Positions 1 through 7,923 are shown, numbered from the stretch's first letter. The stretch is DNA of 60,073 nucleotides from Bifidobacterium avesanii (GCF_009299475.1 NZ_WBSN01000016.1:1-60073); one strand, 5' to 3'. Made by a program: numbers and translations. Notes: generated from the sequence alone by a model not told the origin.

Positions 1-127
1 GGCCGCCTACCTGTCCCATTACAATGGGACCCGTATCAAGAAGTCGCTGGGCTGGATGAGCCCGGTGCAATACCGCAGACACCTTGGGCTGGCGGTGTAG
101 CCGTCCAAGAAAAAGTCCGCACCCCCG
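1..127 (+). mobile_element. Right end of an IS3-type insertion sequence, cut by the window edge
   Basis: Bases 1-127 are the exact reverse complement of 59947-60073, and the two copies diverge at base 128. The segment holds the end of a transposase reading frame followed by 27 non-coding bases ending in a run of C, which fits the inner part and terminal inverted repeat of an IS3 element. The true outer edge of the element should lie close to base 127. The rest of the element is outside the window. Confidence 0.8.
2..100 (+). CDS. IS3-family transposase, C-terminal fragment
   Basis: An open frame runs from base 2 to a TAG at 98-100 and encodes 32 residues, including SHYNGTRIKKSLGWMSP and QYRRHLGL. 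The YN-x(6)-LG-(WY)-x-(ST)P-x-(EQ)(YF) pattern is the hallmark of the C-terminus of the DDE integrase domain of IS3/IS150-type transposases, after the catalytic Glu. The catalytic DDE residues lie outside the window. The fragment ends in a normal stop followed by the IS end, so it is partial because of the window edge and not necessarily broken. Confidence 0.8.
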   Translation, partial: AAYLSHYNGTRIKKSLGWMSPVQYRRHLGLAV

Positions 128-138
128 TGGGATGCGCG

Positions 139-160
139 GCATCGGATTCGCTCAATTTGC
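139..160 (+). repeat. Half-arm related to the 53.1-53.3 kb palindrome family
   Basis: The 22 bases match the left arm seen at 53196-53213 (core GGATTCGCTCAAT) with a few differences. They lie in the 108-base gap between the insertion sequence and the GH30 stop codon, which otherwise shows nothing recognisable. It could be a relic of an element truncated when the insertion sequence arrived. Confidence 0.4.
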
Positions 161-235
161 CGGATTCAAGCCGTCAAAATCGGGCCGGCCCAGCCACTCG
201 CGCCGATCAGTCCAACCAACCAGCCCAGCCGACGA

Positions 236-1798
236 TCAGTCGTCGGAGCCCCAGACGCGGACCTTGCCCGGGGCCACGTCGCCGAGGAGGTGCTTCGGCG
301 CCGGGTTGAGCTCGAACTCGTCGTCCTCAGGCACGGAGGACTCGTTGATGGCGAAGTTGGACTTGTGCACGGTCACGGTGCCCCACGCCGGGACGGTGAC
401 CTTCTGCCAGGCCGCGCCCTCGCCGTTGATCGTCACGGCCGCCTCGATCGGCTCGCCGGTCGGGTTGTAGATGTGGGCCGCCACGTCGCCGTCCGGCGCG
501 AGGAAGGCCACGGAGCCGAGGCCGCCGGACCAGCCGTCCGGGGTGTAGTTGGAGGAGCGCACGACCACGGAGCCGGGCTTGACGTCCTGGCCGAAGGCGC
601 GCAGCATGAAGTACTCGAGGTTGCGGATCACCTGGCCGGTCTCGTGCTGGATGGTCACGACGCCGCGGCGGCCGGTGGCGCCCACCTGGTTCGGCAGGCC
701 CCGCTCGTCGAGAGCCATGTTCCACAGGGCGATGAAGCTCTCGCCGTTGCGCACAAGCCAGTTGCCGATGATGCCGGACATGATGTGCGCGGCGTCCTCG
801 ACGGTCTCGTCGATCATGCAGCGGCGCTCGGTCATGCCGAGCATCCAGTGCGGGTAGGCGCGGGATGCGTTGAAGAAGTTGGAGTACGGGCCCTCGTAGG
901 TGTGCACCGTGAGTCCGTCGATGGCGCTGGCCTGGTCGGGGGTGACGAGGTCGCGCACCGGCCACAGCAGGTTGTGCGTGGAGTCGTCGTTGATGAAGAT
1001 GCGCATCTCCGGGAACTTCTCGTTCATGGCCGGGCGCAGGAAGTCGTGGGCGAACGCGGCCTGCTGCTTGAGGGTCCACATCATGGCGGGCCACTTCGGT
1101 GCGTTGGACGGCTCGTTCTGCACGGTCACGCCCCAGATCGGGATGCCGATCTTGGCCATCTCCTCAACGTACTTGACGAAGTAACGGGCGTAGCAGCCCT
1201 CGAAGGAGTCGTGCATCGGGTCGAAGCCGTTGCCGGTCCACTCGCCGAAGCGCAGGTGGCCGCCCTGGCACAGGTGGCCGGTGTTCTTCATCCAGGCCGG
1301 GGCGCTCCACGGGGAGGCGATGATCTTGACGGCCGGGTTGATCTTGAGGATCTCGAGCACCACGGGGATGATGTACTTGAAGTCCTTGGTGGCGTCCGGG
1401 GCGCCGGGCTCGCCGGTGCCGAGGGAGAACTTGGACAGCGTGTTGTCGTGCTCGCCGAAGGGCAGGTCGTCGTAGGTGTAGTACGGCTGGGAGCTGGGCT
1501 CGCAGGAGCCGAGCGGGATGCGGATCACGGAGAAGCCGCCCTTGGCGGGGTTGAAGGCGTCGTCGAGGAAGGCGTGGCGCTGCTCGGCGTTCATGGAGCC
1601 CCAGATCAGGCTGGCGGCGGCGTCGGTGATGGCCGCGCCGGCGCCGATCCACGGCTGCTTGCGGTCGGCGGTGTCGATGACGATGCGGGCGGCGTCGCCG
1701 GACTCGGCCTCGACGGCCGGGGTTGGAATGGCTTCGCGGCGCTGCTTGAGGTCGCCGGAGGTGACCGTCCAGAATTCATTGGCGAAGGTGTTCGGCAT
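236..1798 (-). CDS. Glycoside hydrolase family 30 (glucosylceramidase-like retaining beta-glycosidase)
   Basis: A 520-residue protein with the (beta/alpha)8 plus beta-sandwich build of GH30. The acid/base Glu is E229 in GVTVQNEP, and the nucleophile is most likely E324 in MLGMTERR. The C-terminal ~100 residues, with TINGEGAAWQKV and WGTVTVHK, form the beta-sandwich. No signal peptide is seen, so it should act on oligosaccharides already imported; many GH30 enzymes are secreted. The ATG at 1798 was chosen because AAGGAG and AAGGGA lie just upstream, and the longer in-frame extension to 1879 would overlap the promoter. It is divergent from a DeoR/LacI hybrid regulator that probably controls it. 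GH30 includes beta-glucosidases, beta-xylosidases and beta-1,6-galactanases; the substrate cannot be read from the sequence. Confidence 0.88.
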   Translation of the reverse strand: MPNTFANEFWTVTSGDLKQRREAIPTPAVEAESGDAARIVIDTADRKQPWIGAGAAITDAAASLIWGSMNAEQRHAFLDDAFNPAKGGFSVIRIPLGSCEPSSQPYYTYDDLPFGEHDNTLSKFSLGTGEPGAPDATKDFKYIIPVVLEILKINPAVKIIASPWSAPAWMKNTGHLCQGGHLRFGEWTGNGFDPMHDSFEGCYARYFVKYVEEMAKIGIPIWGVTVQNEPSNAPKWPAMMWTLKQQAAFAHDFLRPAMNEKFPEMRIFINDDSTHNLLWPVRDLVTPDQASAIDGLTVHTYEGPYSNFFNASRAYPHWMLGMTERRCMIDETVEDAAHIMSGIIGNWLVRNGESFIALWNMALDERGLPNQVGATGRRGVVTIQHETGQVIRNLEYFMLRAFGQDVKPGSVVVRSSNYTPDGWSGGLGSVAFLAPDGDVAAHIYNPTGEPIEAAVTINGEGAAWQKVTVPAWGTVTVHKSNFAINESSVPEDDEFELNPAPKHLLGDVAPGKVRVWGSDD

Positions 1799-1867
1799 GG
1801 TGTGTTCCCTTGCTCCTTGTCCTGCGGCCACGGCGGCGTGGCCGGCTTGTCTTTCCTGACAGCAGAC

Positions 1868-1896
1868 AGTGTAGCGCAAATTTCAAATACAATCAA
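1868..1896 (-). promoter_or_regulatory. Promoter of the GH30 gene
   Basis: On the minus strand TTGATT (1891-1896) and TACACT (1868-1873) are separated by 17 bases, a good sigma-70-type spacing. Just upstream, 1901-1917 carries two copies of GATCAC in direct repeat, possible regulator half-sites. Confidence 0.6.
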
Positions 1897-1952
1897 GTTC
1901 GATCACAAACGATCACCCCGCCGCCGCCGTTTCAACGCGCGGATGTTATCAA

Positions 1953-1990
1953 AAATGATCATTTGGCGATGCAATGCGCTACAATATGAT
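1953..1990 (+). promoter_or_regulatory. Operator palindrome and promoter of the DeoR/LacI hybrid regulator
   Basis: AAATGATCATTT (1953-1964) is a perfect 12-bp palindrome that overlaps the start of a TTGGCG -35 box (1963-1968). A TATGAT -10 box follows at 1985-1990 with 16-base spacing. A repressor bound here would block its own promoter. The GATC core recurs in the nearby GATCAC repeats facing the GH30 promoter, which suggests one regulator for both directions. Confidence 0.5.
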
Positions 1991-2043
1991 TAAAAATGAA
2001 CGACCAACGGACCATGATAGGTCCAACACGCGAGGAAGCGACA

Positions 2044-3204
2044 ATGGCTGAGAACAAAAACGATCAAACTGGGCGTGATTTGCTGCCCGCCGAGCGACAG
2101 GACATGATCCTGAGCCTGCTCACGCGGCAAAGCGTCGTGACCGTCACGGAGCTCGCCTCGCTGCTCAACACCACCGAGATCACCGTCCGCCGCGACCTGA
2201 CCATCCTCGCCAACGCCGGCCTGCTCAAGCGTGTGCGCGGCGGAGCCATGTCCCTGTCCGGCACCACCACGCGCGCCGGCTCGCTCGCCCCGTCGTTCGC
2301 CGCCCCCGTCCCCGCGCCGGACGGCATCAGCGACATCCCGCTGCCCGCCGGCATCGACGACCCGAACGGCGCCAAGCCCGTGATCGGCGTCATGCTGCCC
2401 GAGCCGAGCTTCTTCTGGCCCAACGTCATCGAATCGATCCGCGACACCGCCGGCGAGCTCGGCGCCCGCGTCGTCTCGCGCGAGAGCTCCTACGACAAGA
2501 TCGACGAGACGGAGATCCTCGACTGGATCGCCAAGGAGCCGTCGCTGTGCGGCATCATCCTGTCCCCCTCCGGCCGCCCGGAGATCGCCGAGCGCACGTG
2601 GGACTGGATCGCGCACTCCCCCGTGCCCGTGGTGGTCGTGGAGCGCGACCAGCCCGTGTTCGGCACCTGCTACGTGGACTCCGTGCGCACCAACCACCAC
2701 TTCGGCGTGCGCAAAGCCGCCGTGCACTTCCTGCAGCACGGCCACACGCGCATCGGCGCCGCGTTCTCCGACACCCCCACCTCCGGCGTGATCGAGAACG
2801 GCTGGAAGCACATCCTCAACGACTCCGACCGCATCGACTGCCCGTTCATCCTCGACGGCATCCAGCCGTACGACACCTCCGGCGTGGACGGCATCGTGGA
2901 CAAGATCATCGACACGGGCGTCACCGCCATGCTCGTGCACTCCGACTATCTGGCCATCGCCATCGCGCAGGTGCTCGAACGCCGCGGCAAGCGCGTGCCG
3001 GACGACGTCTCGCTCATCTCCATCGACGGCTACGCCACGCCGAGTTCCCGTCCGCTCACCGTGCTGCGCTCCAACAGCAAGGAGCTGGGCGAGATCTGCG
3101 TGCGCACGCTCATGCAGCGCATCGCCGACCCGGAGGCCGCCACGCGCCACATCTTCGTGGACCCGACGCTGGTGGACCGGGGATCCGTCGCCACCATCGC
3201 CTAG
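2044..3204 (+). CDS. Hybrid regulator: DeoR-type winged helix fused to a LacI-type sugar-binding domain
   Basis: A 386-residue protein. Residues ~18-75 form a DeoR-type helix-turn-helix (VTVTELASLLNTTEITVRRD, then GLLKRVRGGA). From about residue 115 to the end it is a periplasmic-binding-protein fold of the LacI/GalR type (VIGVMLPEPSFFWPNVIESI near the start, SLISIDGYATPSSRPLT near the end). It should be a ligand-responsive repressor or activator of the divergent GH30 gene 245 bp away. The ATG at 2044 follows GAGGAAG at 5 bases; an upstream in-frame ATG at 1996 has no such site. DeoR domains normally pair with sugar-phosphate-sensing isomerase-like domains, so this pairing is less usual. The effector is unknown but is probably a GH30 product. 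Confidence 0.85.
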   Translation: MAENKNDQTGRDLLPAERQDMILSLLTRQSVVTVTELASLLNTTEITVRRDLTILANAGLLKRVRGGAMSLSGTTTRAGSLAPSFAAPVPAPDGISDIPLPAGIDDPNGAKPVIGVMLPEPSFFWPNVIESIRDTAGELGARVVSRESSYDKIDETEILDWIAKEPSLCGIILSPSGRPEIAERTWDWIAHSPVPVVVVERDQPVFGTCYVDSVRTNHHFGVRKAAVHFLQHGHTRIGAAFSDTPTSGVIENGWKHILNDSDRIDCPFILDGIQPYDTSGVDGIVDKIIDTGVTAMLVHSDYLAIAIAQVLERRGKRVPDDVSLISIDGYATPSSRPLTVLRSNSKELGEICVRTLMQRIADPEAATRHIFVDPTLVDRGSVATIA

Positions 3205-3246
3205 CGCCGGCCCGCGTCCACCGGCTCTCAGGCCCGTTTCTCCCGC

Positions 3247-3930
3247 CTAGATAGCCTTCCGGATGGCGTCGCGCGCGCGGTCCAGCTCGGCGCCGATCGC
3301 CTTGACGGCCCGGTCGTCCAGCAGCCCCGCGGCATCGGCCGACCGCAGCACGTCGCGCACCTCCAGCCCGAAGTCGTAGACCAGCCGCTCGGCCGCGCGC
3401 ACCTGTTCGTCGTCGCCGACTGCGCTGCCGGGATTGCGGGGTTTCCTCGATCCCAGCGGACGCAATGGCCGCAGGATGGCACGTTCGGTCCATTCGGGCG
3501 CCTGTCCGTCCGTTGATCCGGCCGACCGCCCGGCTGCATGCGCGCGTCCGGCCGCCGCGGCGAGCTCGTCCCTGAGCGAGCCCATCGACGAATGCACGTC
3601 CGCGCGCAGTCCGTCCGCCAGCTCGCGCGTGGACTCGTCGATCTCGCGCTCCAGCCGCTCGGTCTCGCCGCGACGCGCCTCCGCCTCCGCACGCCCGGCG
3701 TCCGTGATCGCGTAGATGGTCCGTCGGCCGACCACGGTTTTGGTGATCAGCCCGTCCTCGACCATCTTGGCCAGACGCGGGTAGACCGTGCCGGCGCTGG
3801 GCACGTAGGCCCCATGGCAGCGCTCCTCGATCGCCTGCATGAGCTCGTAGCCGTGCTTCGGCCCCTCGGCCAGCAGCGCGAGCATGTACAGGCGGATCTG
3901 CCCGTGCGCGAACGTGTTGTTGGCGGCCAC
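3247..3930 (-). CDS. PadR-family transcriptional regulator
   Basis: A 227-residue protein. Residues ~8-85 carry the PadR winged helix (LYMLALLAEGPKHGYELMQA, SAGTVYPRLAKMVEDGLI). A charged, helical C-terminal half follows (ETERLEREIDESTRELADGL), where PadR proteins usually dimerise. The start is a GTG at 3930, preceded by GGGGGAGG at 7 bases. This G is also the last base of the preceding gene's TAG stop, so the two genes are translationally coupled. Its partner is a DUF4097 protein, a common PadR pairing, although the regulator more often comes first. An Arg/Pro-rich linker around residues 140-165 is not typical. The ligand is unknown. Confidence 0.85.
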   Translation of the reverse strand: MAANNTFAHGQIRLYMLALLAEGPKHGYELMQAIEERCHGAYVPSAGTVYPRLAKMVEDGLITKTVVGRRTIYAITDAGRAEAEARRGETERLEREIDESTRELADGLRADVHSSMGSLRDELAAAAGRAHAAGRSAGSTDGQAPEWTERAILRPLRPLGSRKPRNPGSAVGDDEQVRAAERLVYDFGLEVRDVLRSADAAGLLDDRAVKAIGAELDRARDAIRKAI

Positions 3931-5060
3931 TAGCGTGCCTCCCCCGCCTCGGGTTCGGGCGCGGCTTCGGACGCGGCTTCGGGCGCGCGATGCACCACCG
4001 TGAGCCCGCCGGACACCGCGTTGAAGCGCACGTCCACGCGAGGACCGTCCTCGGGGCCGTCCTCGTACGCGAAGCCCTTCCGCGGCACCTTGAACTGGTT
4101 GCCGTCGACCGTCACCTTGCCGGAGAGCGTGTTCACGTTGTAGGTGGTCAGCACGTCGTCGTCCACGCGTACCACGGCGCCGCCGCCCACCGCGTTGATC
4201 CTCACTTCGGACGGCGCGCCGGTCAGGTCGAGGTACGCATCGCCACTCACCGAGTTGACCTTCACGCTCTCGCACGCGCCGGAAAGCACGACCTCGCCGC
4301 TCACGGAATTCACCGTGATCGGGCCGCGATGATTGCGCGCCTCCACGCGACCGGACACCGTGTCCAGCTTGAGCGGGCCGGTCAGCGCGTCGGACAGCAC
4401 CGTGCCGGACACGGTGTCCAGCTTCGCCCCGCCCGTGAGCCCACTGACGAGTGCGTCGCCGCGGATCACGTTGATCTTCGCCCTGACCGCGCGCGGCAGC
4501 ACGATGCTCACGTCCGCGCTCGGGGTGCGGCTGCCCGCAACGCCGGGGATGGGCTCGCCGTCGTCCTTGTTCCGGCCGTTGTGGTTCTGGCCGTTGCCGT
4601 TGCCCTTGCCACCGAAGATCGAACGCAGCATGCGCATCCCCTCACCGAAGCTCCTGACCTCGATCTTGGTGGAGTCCTGGGGATGGCGGACCGTCAGCCT
4701 GCCGTCCGCGTCGAGGGCGACGGTCACCGGCCTGCCCGTCACGTTCGAGACCTCCACGCGCGTGACCGGTTCGTCCGCCCCGATCACGTCCACGCGCCCG
4801 CGCACCAGACTCACCTTGAGCGTGGCGACGTCGTCCAGCTCGACCACCTTGCCTTCGCCGGGTTCGACCGTCCACGATTCGATGATGCCCGTCGCGATTC
4901 CCTCTCTTCCAGCTTCGCTTGTCTCGGCTTCGTTTGCCGTGGTCTTGTTTGGCCTGGTCTCAGCCGCCCGAGTCGCGTTCGCATCCTCAACTGCGCTTGC
5001 GCCCTCGGTTGCATCCTCAGTCGCATCCCCGGACTGCGCCTCGCTCCGATCCTCGGTCAT
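3930..5060 (-). CDS. DUF4097-family beta-helix-like protein
   Basis: A 376-residue protein. The N-terminal ~55 residues are Thr/Glu/Ala-rich and probably disordered. Residues ~65-355 show the repetitive short-strand pattern of DUF4097, with recurring LDTVSG, VNSVSG and FNAVSG steps that suggest a stacked beta-solenoid. No signal peptide or membrane segment is seen. The ATG at 5060 sits 5 bases after GGAG; a GTG at 5063 is too close to that site. It is the first gene of a pair with the PadR regulator, whose start overlaps its stop by one base. Such pairs are thought to respond to envelope stress or drugs, but the molecular role of DUF4097 is not established. A Gly/Asn-rich stretch lies around residues 155-172. 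Confidence 0.75.
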   Translation of the reverse strand: MTEDRSEAQSGDATEDATEGASAVEDANATRAAETRPNKTTANEAETSEAGREGIATGIIESWTVEPGEGKVVELDDVATLKVSLVRGRVDVIGADEPVTRVEVSNVTGRPVTVALDADGRLTVRHPQDSTKIEVRSFGEGMRMLRSIFGGKGNGNGQNHNGRNKDDGEPIPGVAGSRTPSADVSIVLPRAVRAKINVIRGDALVSGLTGGAKLDTVSGTVLSDALTGPLKLDTVSGRVEARNHRGPITVNSVSGEVVLSGACESVKVNSVSGDAYLDLTGAPSEVRINAVGGGAVVRVDDDVLTTYNVNTLSGKVTVDGNQFKVPRKGFAYEDGPEDGPRVDVRFNAVSGGLTVVHRAPEAASEAAPEPEAGEAR

Positions 5061-5096
5061 CACGACTCCTTCCGTCGCCTTGTCCGTTCACCCACG

Positions 5097-5115
5097 ATCA
5101 TATCACGATATATCG
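5097..5115 (-). promoter_or_regulatory. Probable PadR operator at the DUF4097-PadR promoter
   Basis: A TATGAT -10-like box (5097-5102, minus strand) is immediately preceded by the perfect palindrome CGATATATCG (5106-5115), within a dense AT/CG dyad. Actinobacterial PadR proteins often bind alternating TATCGCGATA-like dyads, so autoregulation is likely. No good -35 box was found. Confidence 0.45.
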
Positions 5116-5129
5116 CGCATTTCCGCATA

Positions 5130-5263
5130 CTTCCGACCACGGAAGGCACGCCTTCCCGACGACTTTGGCGGAATGCCGCCACATCGGTCAAGAAAACCGG
5201 CGTTCCATGGTCGCCGGAAGTACGCTGGCCGAGCTCATCAAACCATCGACGGCACCCCGGCAT
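5130..5263. repeat. Palindromic intergenic repeat, copy A
   Basis: Outer arms around CTTCCGACCACGGAA (left) and TTCCATGGTCGCCGGAAG (right, near 5203-5220) pair as an imperfect hairpin. A conserved tail (ACGCTGGCCGAGCTCATCAA) follows. Copy D at 5711-5842 matches across the arms, the internal TTTGGCGGAAT segment and the tail, which shows these are copies of one ~125-bp unit. Confidence 0.6.
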
Positions 5264-5390
5264 CCGCTCGGCACCCGGCACGCCGACCGAGCTCAGCTCA
5301 TCGAATCGTTTGAGCGCCCAAACCGAGCCGGAGGCACGGACGCCAACCAAGACGCCCGGCGCCCCGCCCGCAGCACCCCGGGAACCCATC

Positions 5391-5565
5391 CCGACAACGG
5401 AATGCCGATTTTTCTGGCCCGCGCATTGGCATTCCGCCATTCCGATCAAAAATACCCGCGTTTATTTGTCAAGGCCCGACAACGGAATGCCGACTTTTCG
5501 AGTGAATCGCCGGTATGAAGCCAATCCGGCCGAAAAAGTCGGCCTTTCCTTGTCAGCGGAGAGAG
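5391..5565. repeat. Two adjacent palindromic units sharing one left arm
   Basis: The same left arm, CCGACAACGGAATGCCGA, occurs at 5391-5408 and again at 5477-5494. In the second unit it pairs well with a right arm near 5529-5556 (CGAAAAAGTCGGCCTTTCC), giving a hairpin of ~80 bases. The first unit is more decayed. The ACGGAAT core links them to copies A and D. Confidence 0.5.
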
Positions 5566-5710
5566 AACCCACGCGGGAATATGCCAACCAGCCCCAACCG
5601 GCCCCGGTCGGCTCCGGCTGATACGGCTGCTCCCGGTTGACTTTGCCAATCAAACCGGGCAGATCAGTCAAACTAACCAGCGCCGATCCATGTCCGACCA
5701 AACCGGTCTA

Positions 5711-5842
5711 CGTTGACCACGGAAGACGCACATTTCCGACGCTTTTGGCGGAATAGCGCCAAACCGGGCGAAAAAGACAGCATTCCGTGGTCGCCGCAAA
5801 CACGCCGGCCAAGCTCAAACTATCGGCGGCACCCCGACACGT
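5711..5842. repeat. Palindromic intergenic repeat, copy D
   Basis: A diverged second copy of the 5130-5263 unit. The arms are ACCACGGAA (5717-5725) and TTCCGTGGT (5783-5791), with a matching internal TTTTGGCGGAATAGCGCC and the tail CCGGCCAAGCTCAAAC. Confidence 0.6.
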
Positions 5843-5995
5843 CCGGCCTAAGCCTGCCCGTCGGCCGCGCAGCCAAGCCCGGCCCGCAGGCCGCCGGCCG
5901 CTGACCGACGGTTTCACCCAGCCGACCGCCGCCCAGCCGGCCACTAACCGCCGCCCACCGGACGCCATCCGCCGCCCACAGTCCCGCGATCGGCC

Positions 5996-7093
5996 CTACG
6001 CCTCGGGCGAGGAGGCCCGGTACACCAAGCGGTGCGGCACGTGCTCGAGCATGGCCGGCGCGCGCCGCCCAGCCTCGATCTGGGCGATGACCGAGCCGAC
6101 GGCCTTGGCGGCCACGGCGTCGGCGCTCTGGTCGACGGTGGTGAGCGACGGGATGGAGAAGCGGGCCTCGTCGATGTTGTCAAAGCCCACCACGCGCACG
6201 TCCTCGGGGATGTTCATGCCCAGATCCCTGACCTGACGCATGGCGCCGAACGCCAGATGGTCGTTGCAGGCCAGAATGCCGTCCGGCCTGAGTCCGTCGT
6301 CCAGCAGCGCGGTCACGGCGCGGGCGCCGGCCAAACCGTTCCAGTCCTTCACCGGACGCACCAGCCGCTGGTCGAACGCGATACCGTGCGCTTCAAGGGC
6401 CCGGCGGTATCCAAGAGCCCGCGTGGTGCGCGACGACGGCGGACCGCTCAGCTCGCCGCCGATGATGGCGATGCGACGGCACCCGGCCTGGATGAGATGC
6501 GTGGTGGCGTCGTACGCCGCCCGCACGTTGTCCACCACGAAGTACGGGCACGGCGGCGTGAACGGCTGCACGCCGAGCATGACGAGCGGGTAGTCGCCGG
6601 CGAACACGTCGGTGTCCCGCGCGGTGAGCATGGCGGGGCTCACGATCAGGCCGTCGGTGGCGTGGTTGAGCACGTTGGTGGGGCTGGCGAGTTCGCGGGC
6701 GCGGTCGAGGCCGGTGGATTCGATGAGCACGCCGTAGCCACGGTCGCGCGCGGCGGCGATGATCCGCTCCGACAGCTCCGCGAAGTATGCCTGACGCAAA
6801 TCGGACACGGACAGCGTGAGCAGGCCGGTGCGCCCGGTCTTGAGCGTGCGCGCGGCGGTGTTCGCCACGTAGCCGAGCTCGCCGATCGCCCGCTCGATGC
6901 GCTCCTTGGTCGTCGCGCGCATGTACGGGTAGCCGCTCAGGTAGTTCGACACGGTCGCCACGGACACGTGCGCCGCGGCCGCCACCTCGCGCAGGGTCAC
7001 ACGGCCGCTGCCGCGCCGGGGCTCACTGGCCTCCCGGGCGGTCTCATGAGCTTTCGCGTCCCCGTCATCCACGTCGCGTTCCATCCGTCTCAC
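5996..7093 (-). CDS. LacI-family transcriptional regulator
   Basis: About 365 residues. A 30-residue charged leader precedes the LacI helix-turn-helix (VTLREVAAAAHVSVATVSNY, then the hinge VANTAARTLKTGRTG). A sugar-binding core follows, with RALGYRRALEAHG, PDGILACNDHLAFGAM, VRVVGFDNIDEARFSIPSLT and TVDQSADAVAAKAVGSV all in their usual places. It starts 10 bases after the mtnN stop and is probably cotranscribed with it. Start choice is uncertain: GTG 7093 and ATG 7084 are both possible, and neither has a strong ribosome binding site. No glycan gene adjoins it, so its targets are probably elsewhere. Confidence 0.85.
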   Translation of the reverse strand: MRRMERDVDDGDAKAHETAREASEPRRGSGRVTLREVAAAAHVSVATVSNYLSGYPYMRATTKERIERAIGELGYVANTAARTLKTGRTGLLTLSVSDLRQAYFAELSERIIAAARDRGYGVLIESTGLDRARELASPTNVLNHATDGLIVSPAMLTARDTDVFAGDYPLVMLGVQPFTPPCPYFVVDNVRAAYDATTHLIQAGCRRIAIIGGELSGPPSSRTTRALGYRRALEAHGIAFDQRLVRPVKDWNGLAGARAVTALLDDGLRPDGILACNDHLAFGAMRQVRDLGMNIPEDVRVVGFDNIDEARFSIPSLTTVDQSADAVAAKAVGSVIAQIEAGRRAPAMLEHVPHRLVYRASSPEA

Positions 7094-7103
7094 GCACGCC
7101 GTC

Positions 7104-7811
7104 TCACATGCGGCGCAGGATGTCCGTCACCAGACGGGCGGCAGTGTTCGCGTATTCGGAGATGTCGAACTCCTTGAAAACCTCGTAGTCGGTATCCGCG
7201 TTGTCGGACAGGGCGCGGATCACCAGCGCGGGCACGTCGTTGCGCGCGGCCACGTGGGCCACGGCGGCGCCCTCCATCTCCACGGCGTCGGCACCGGTGG
7301 CGAGCGTGACCTCGCTGACCTTCTCGGGCGTGTCCACGAAGTAGTTGCCCGAGGCGATGATGCCGGTGATGTGGTGGATGCCGGCGTCGTTCAACGCCGC
7401 GTCGGCGAGCGCGAGCAGATGCGGGTCGGAGTGGAACTCCTCCACGGGCGCATCCTCGGTGCCGGGCTTCCACTGGCCCACGAGGCGCATGTCAGTGTCG
7501 AGGTAGCGCAGCGTGCCACCGAGCACCACGTCGTTGACGTGCAGGTCGCGGTTGAGGTTGCCGGCGATGCCGGAGAAGATCACGGCGTCGGGATGGTAGG
7601 CGTCGATGAGGCGCTGCGCGGTGGCGGCGGCGTTGACGAGCCCCATGCCGCCCACGGTGGCGGCCACGTTGACGGTCGGGCCGGCGTTCGTGACGAGCGT
7701 GCCGCGGAAAACGTCGAGGCTGGCGCCCCGGTCGTGCTCCACGCCCTCCAGCGACTGCGCGATGAGCGCGACTTCCTCGTTGAGCGCCCCGATGACGGCT
7801 ACGGTGGTCAT
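7104..7811 (-). CDS. mtnN: 5'-methylthioadenosine/S-adenosylhomocysteine nucleosidase
   Basis: A 235-residue cytosolic enzyme of the normal MTAN length. It cleaves adenine from methylthioadenosine and S-adenosylhomocysteine, which feeds methionine salvage and the activated methyl cycle. The family landmarks are all present: GALNEEVALI (Glu of the active site), AVIFSGIAGNLN, the ribose-binding EMEGAA and the catalytic Asp in RALSDNAD. The ATG at 7811 follows AAAGGA at 8 bases. A LacI regulator follows at 10 bases, probably in the same transcript. Confidence 0.93.
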   Translation of the reverse strand: MTTVAVIGALNEEVALIAQSLEGVEHDRGASLDVFRGTLVTNAGPTVNVAATVGGMGLVNAAATAQRLIDAYHPDAVIFSGIAGNLNRDLHVNDVVLGGTLRYLDTDMRLVGQWKPGTEDAPVEEFHSDPHLLALADAALNDAGIHHITGIIASGNYFVDTPEKVSEVTLATGADAVEMEGAAVAHVAARNDVPALVIRALSDNADTDYEVFKEFDISEYANTAARLVTDILRRM

Positions 7812-7838
7812 GACGTGAATCCTTTCAGATGCTTGGCT

Positions 7839-7913
7839 GCGGAATGATTGACTGCAGGATGACTGACTGCGGAATGACTGGTCGCAAGATGGCTGGCCGC
7901 AAAAGATGCGCGG
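7839..7913. repeat. Tandem repeat, five units of 15 bp
   Basis: Five consecutive 15-mers start with GC and share GC(G/A)(G/A)(A/G)ATGACTG: GCGGAATGATTGACT, GCAGGATGACTGACT, GCGGAATGACTGGTC, GCAAGATGGCTGGCC and a decayed fifth. They fill the gap between mtnN and the transglutaminase-like gene. The period is a multiple of three, and on the minus strand one frame reads a His/Ser-rich tail, but in a different frame from the adjacent gene. Confidence 0.8.
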
Positions 7914-7923
7914 CCGTCGGGCT

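Larger units (their letters stand above)
5061..5995. other. 935-bp gap: promoter region plus four long imperfect palindromes
   Basis: No coding frame is convincing here. The first ~60 bases are the DUF4097-PadR promoter. The rest holds two diverged copies of a ~125-bp repeat (5130-5263, 5711-5842) and two further palindromic stretches (5391-5475 and about 5478-5565). All contain the core ACGGAA/TTCCGT. The remainder (5566-5710 and 5843-5995) is GC-rich with many short CCGACC/GCCGGC words and shows nothing recognisable. Confidence 0.6.

Noticed and set aside
290..1993. Long open frame opposite the GH30 gene
   Set aside because: It has His/Val/Gly-rich composition typical of the antisense of a GC-rich gene, no ribosome binding site, and it covers the GH30 promoter.
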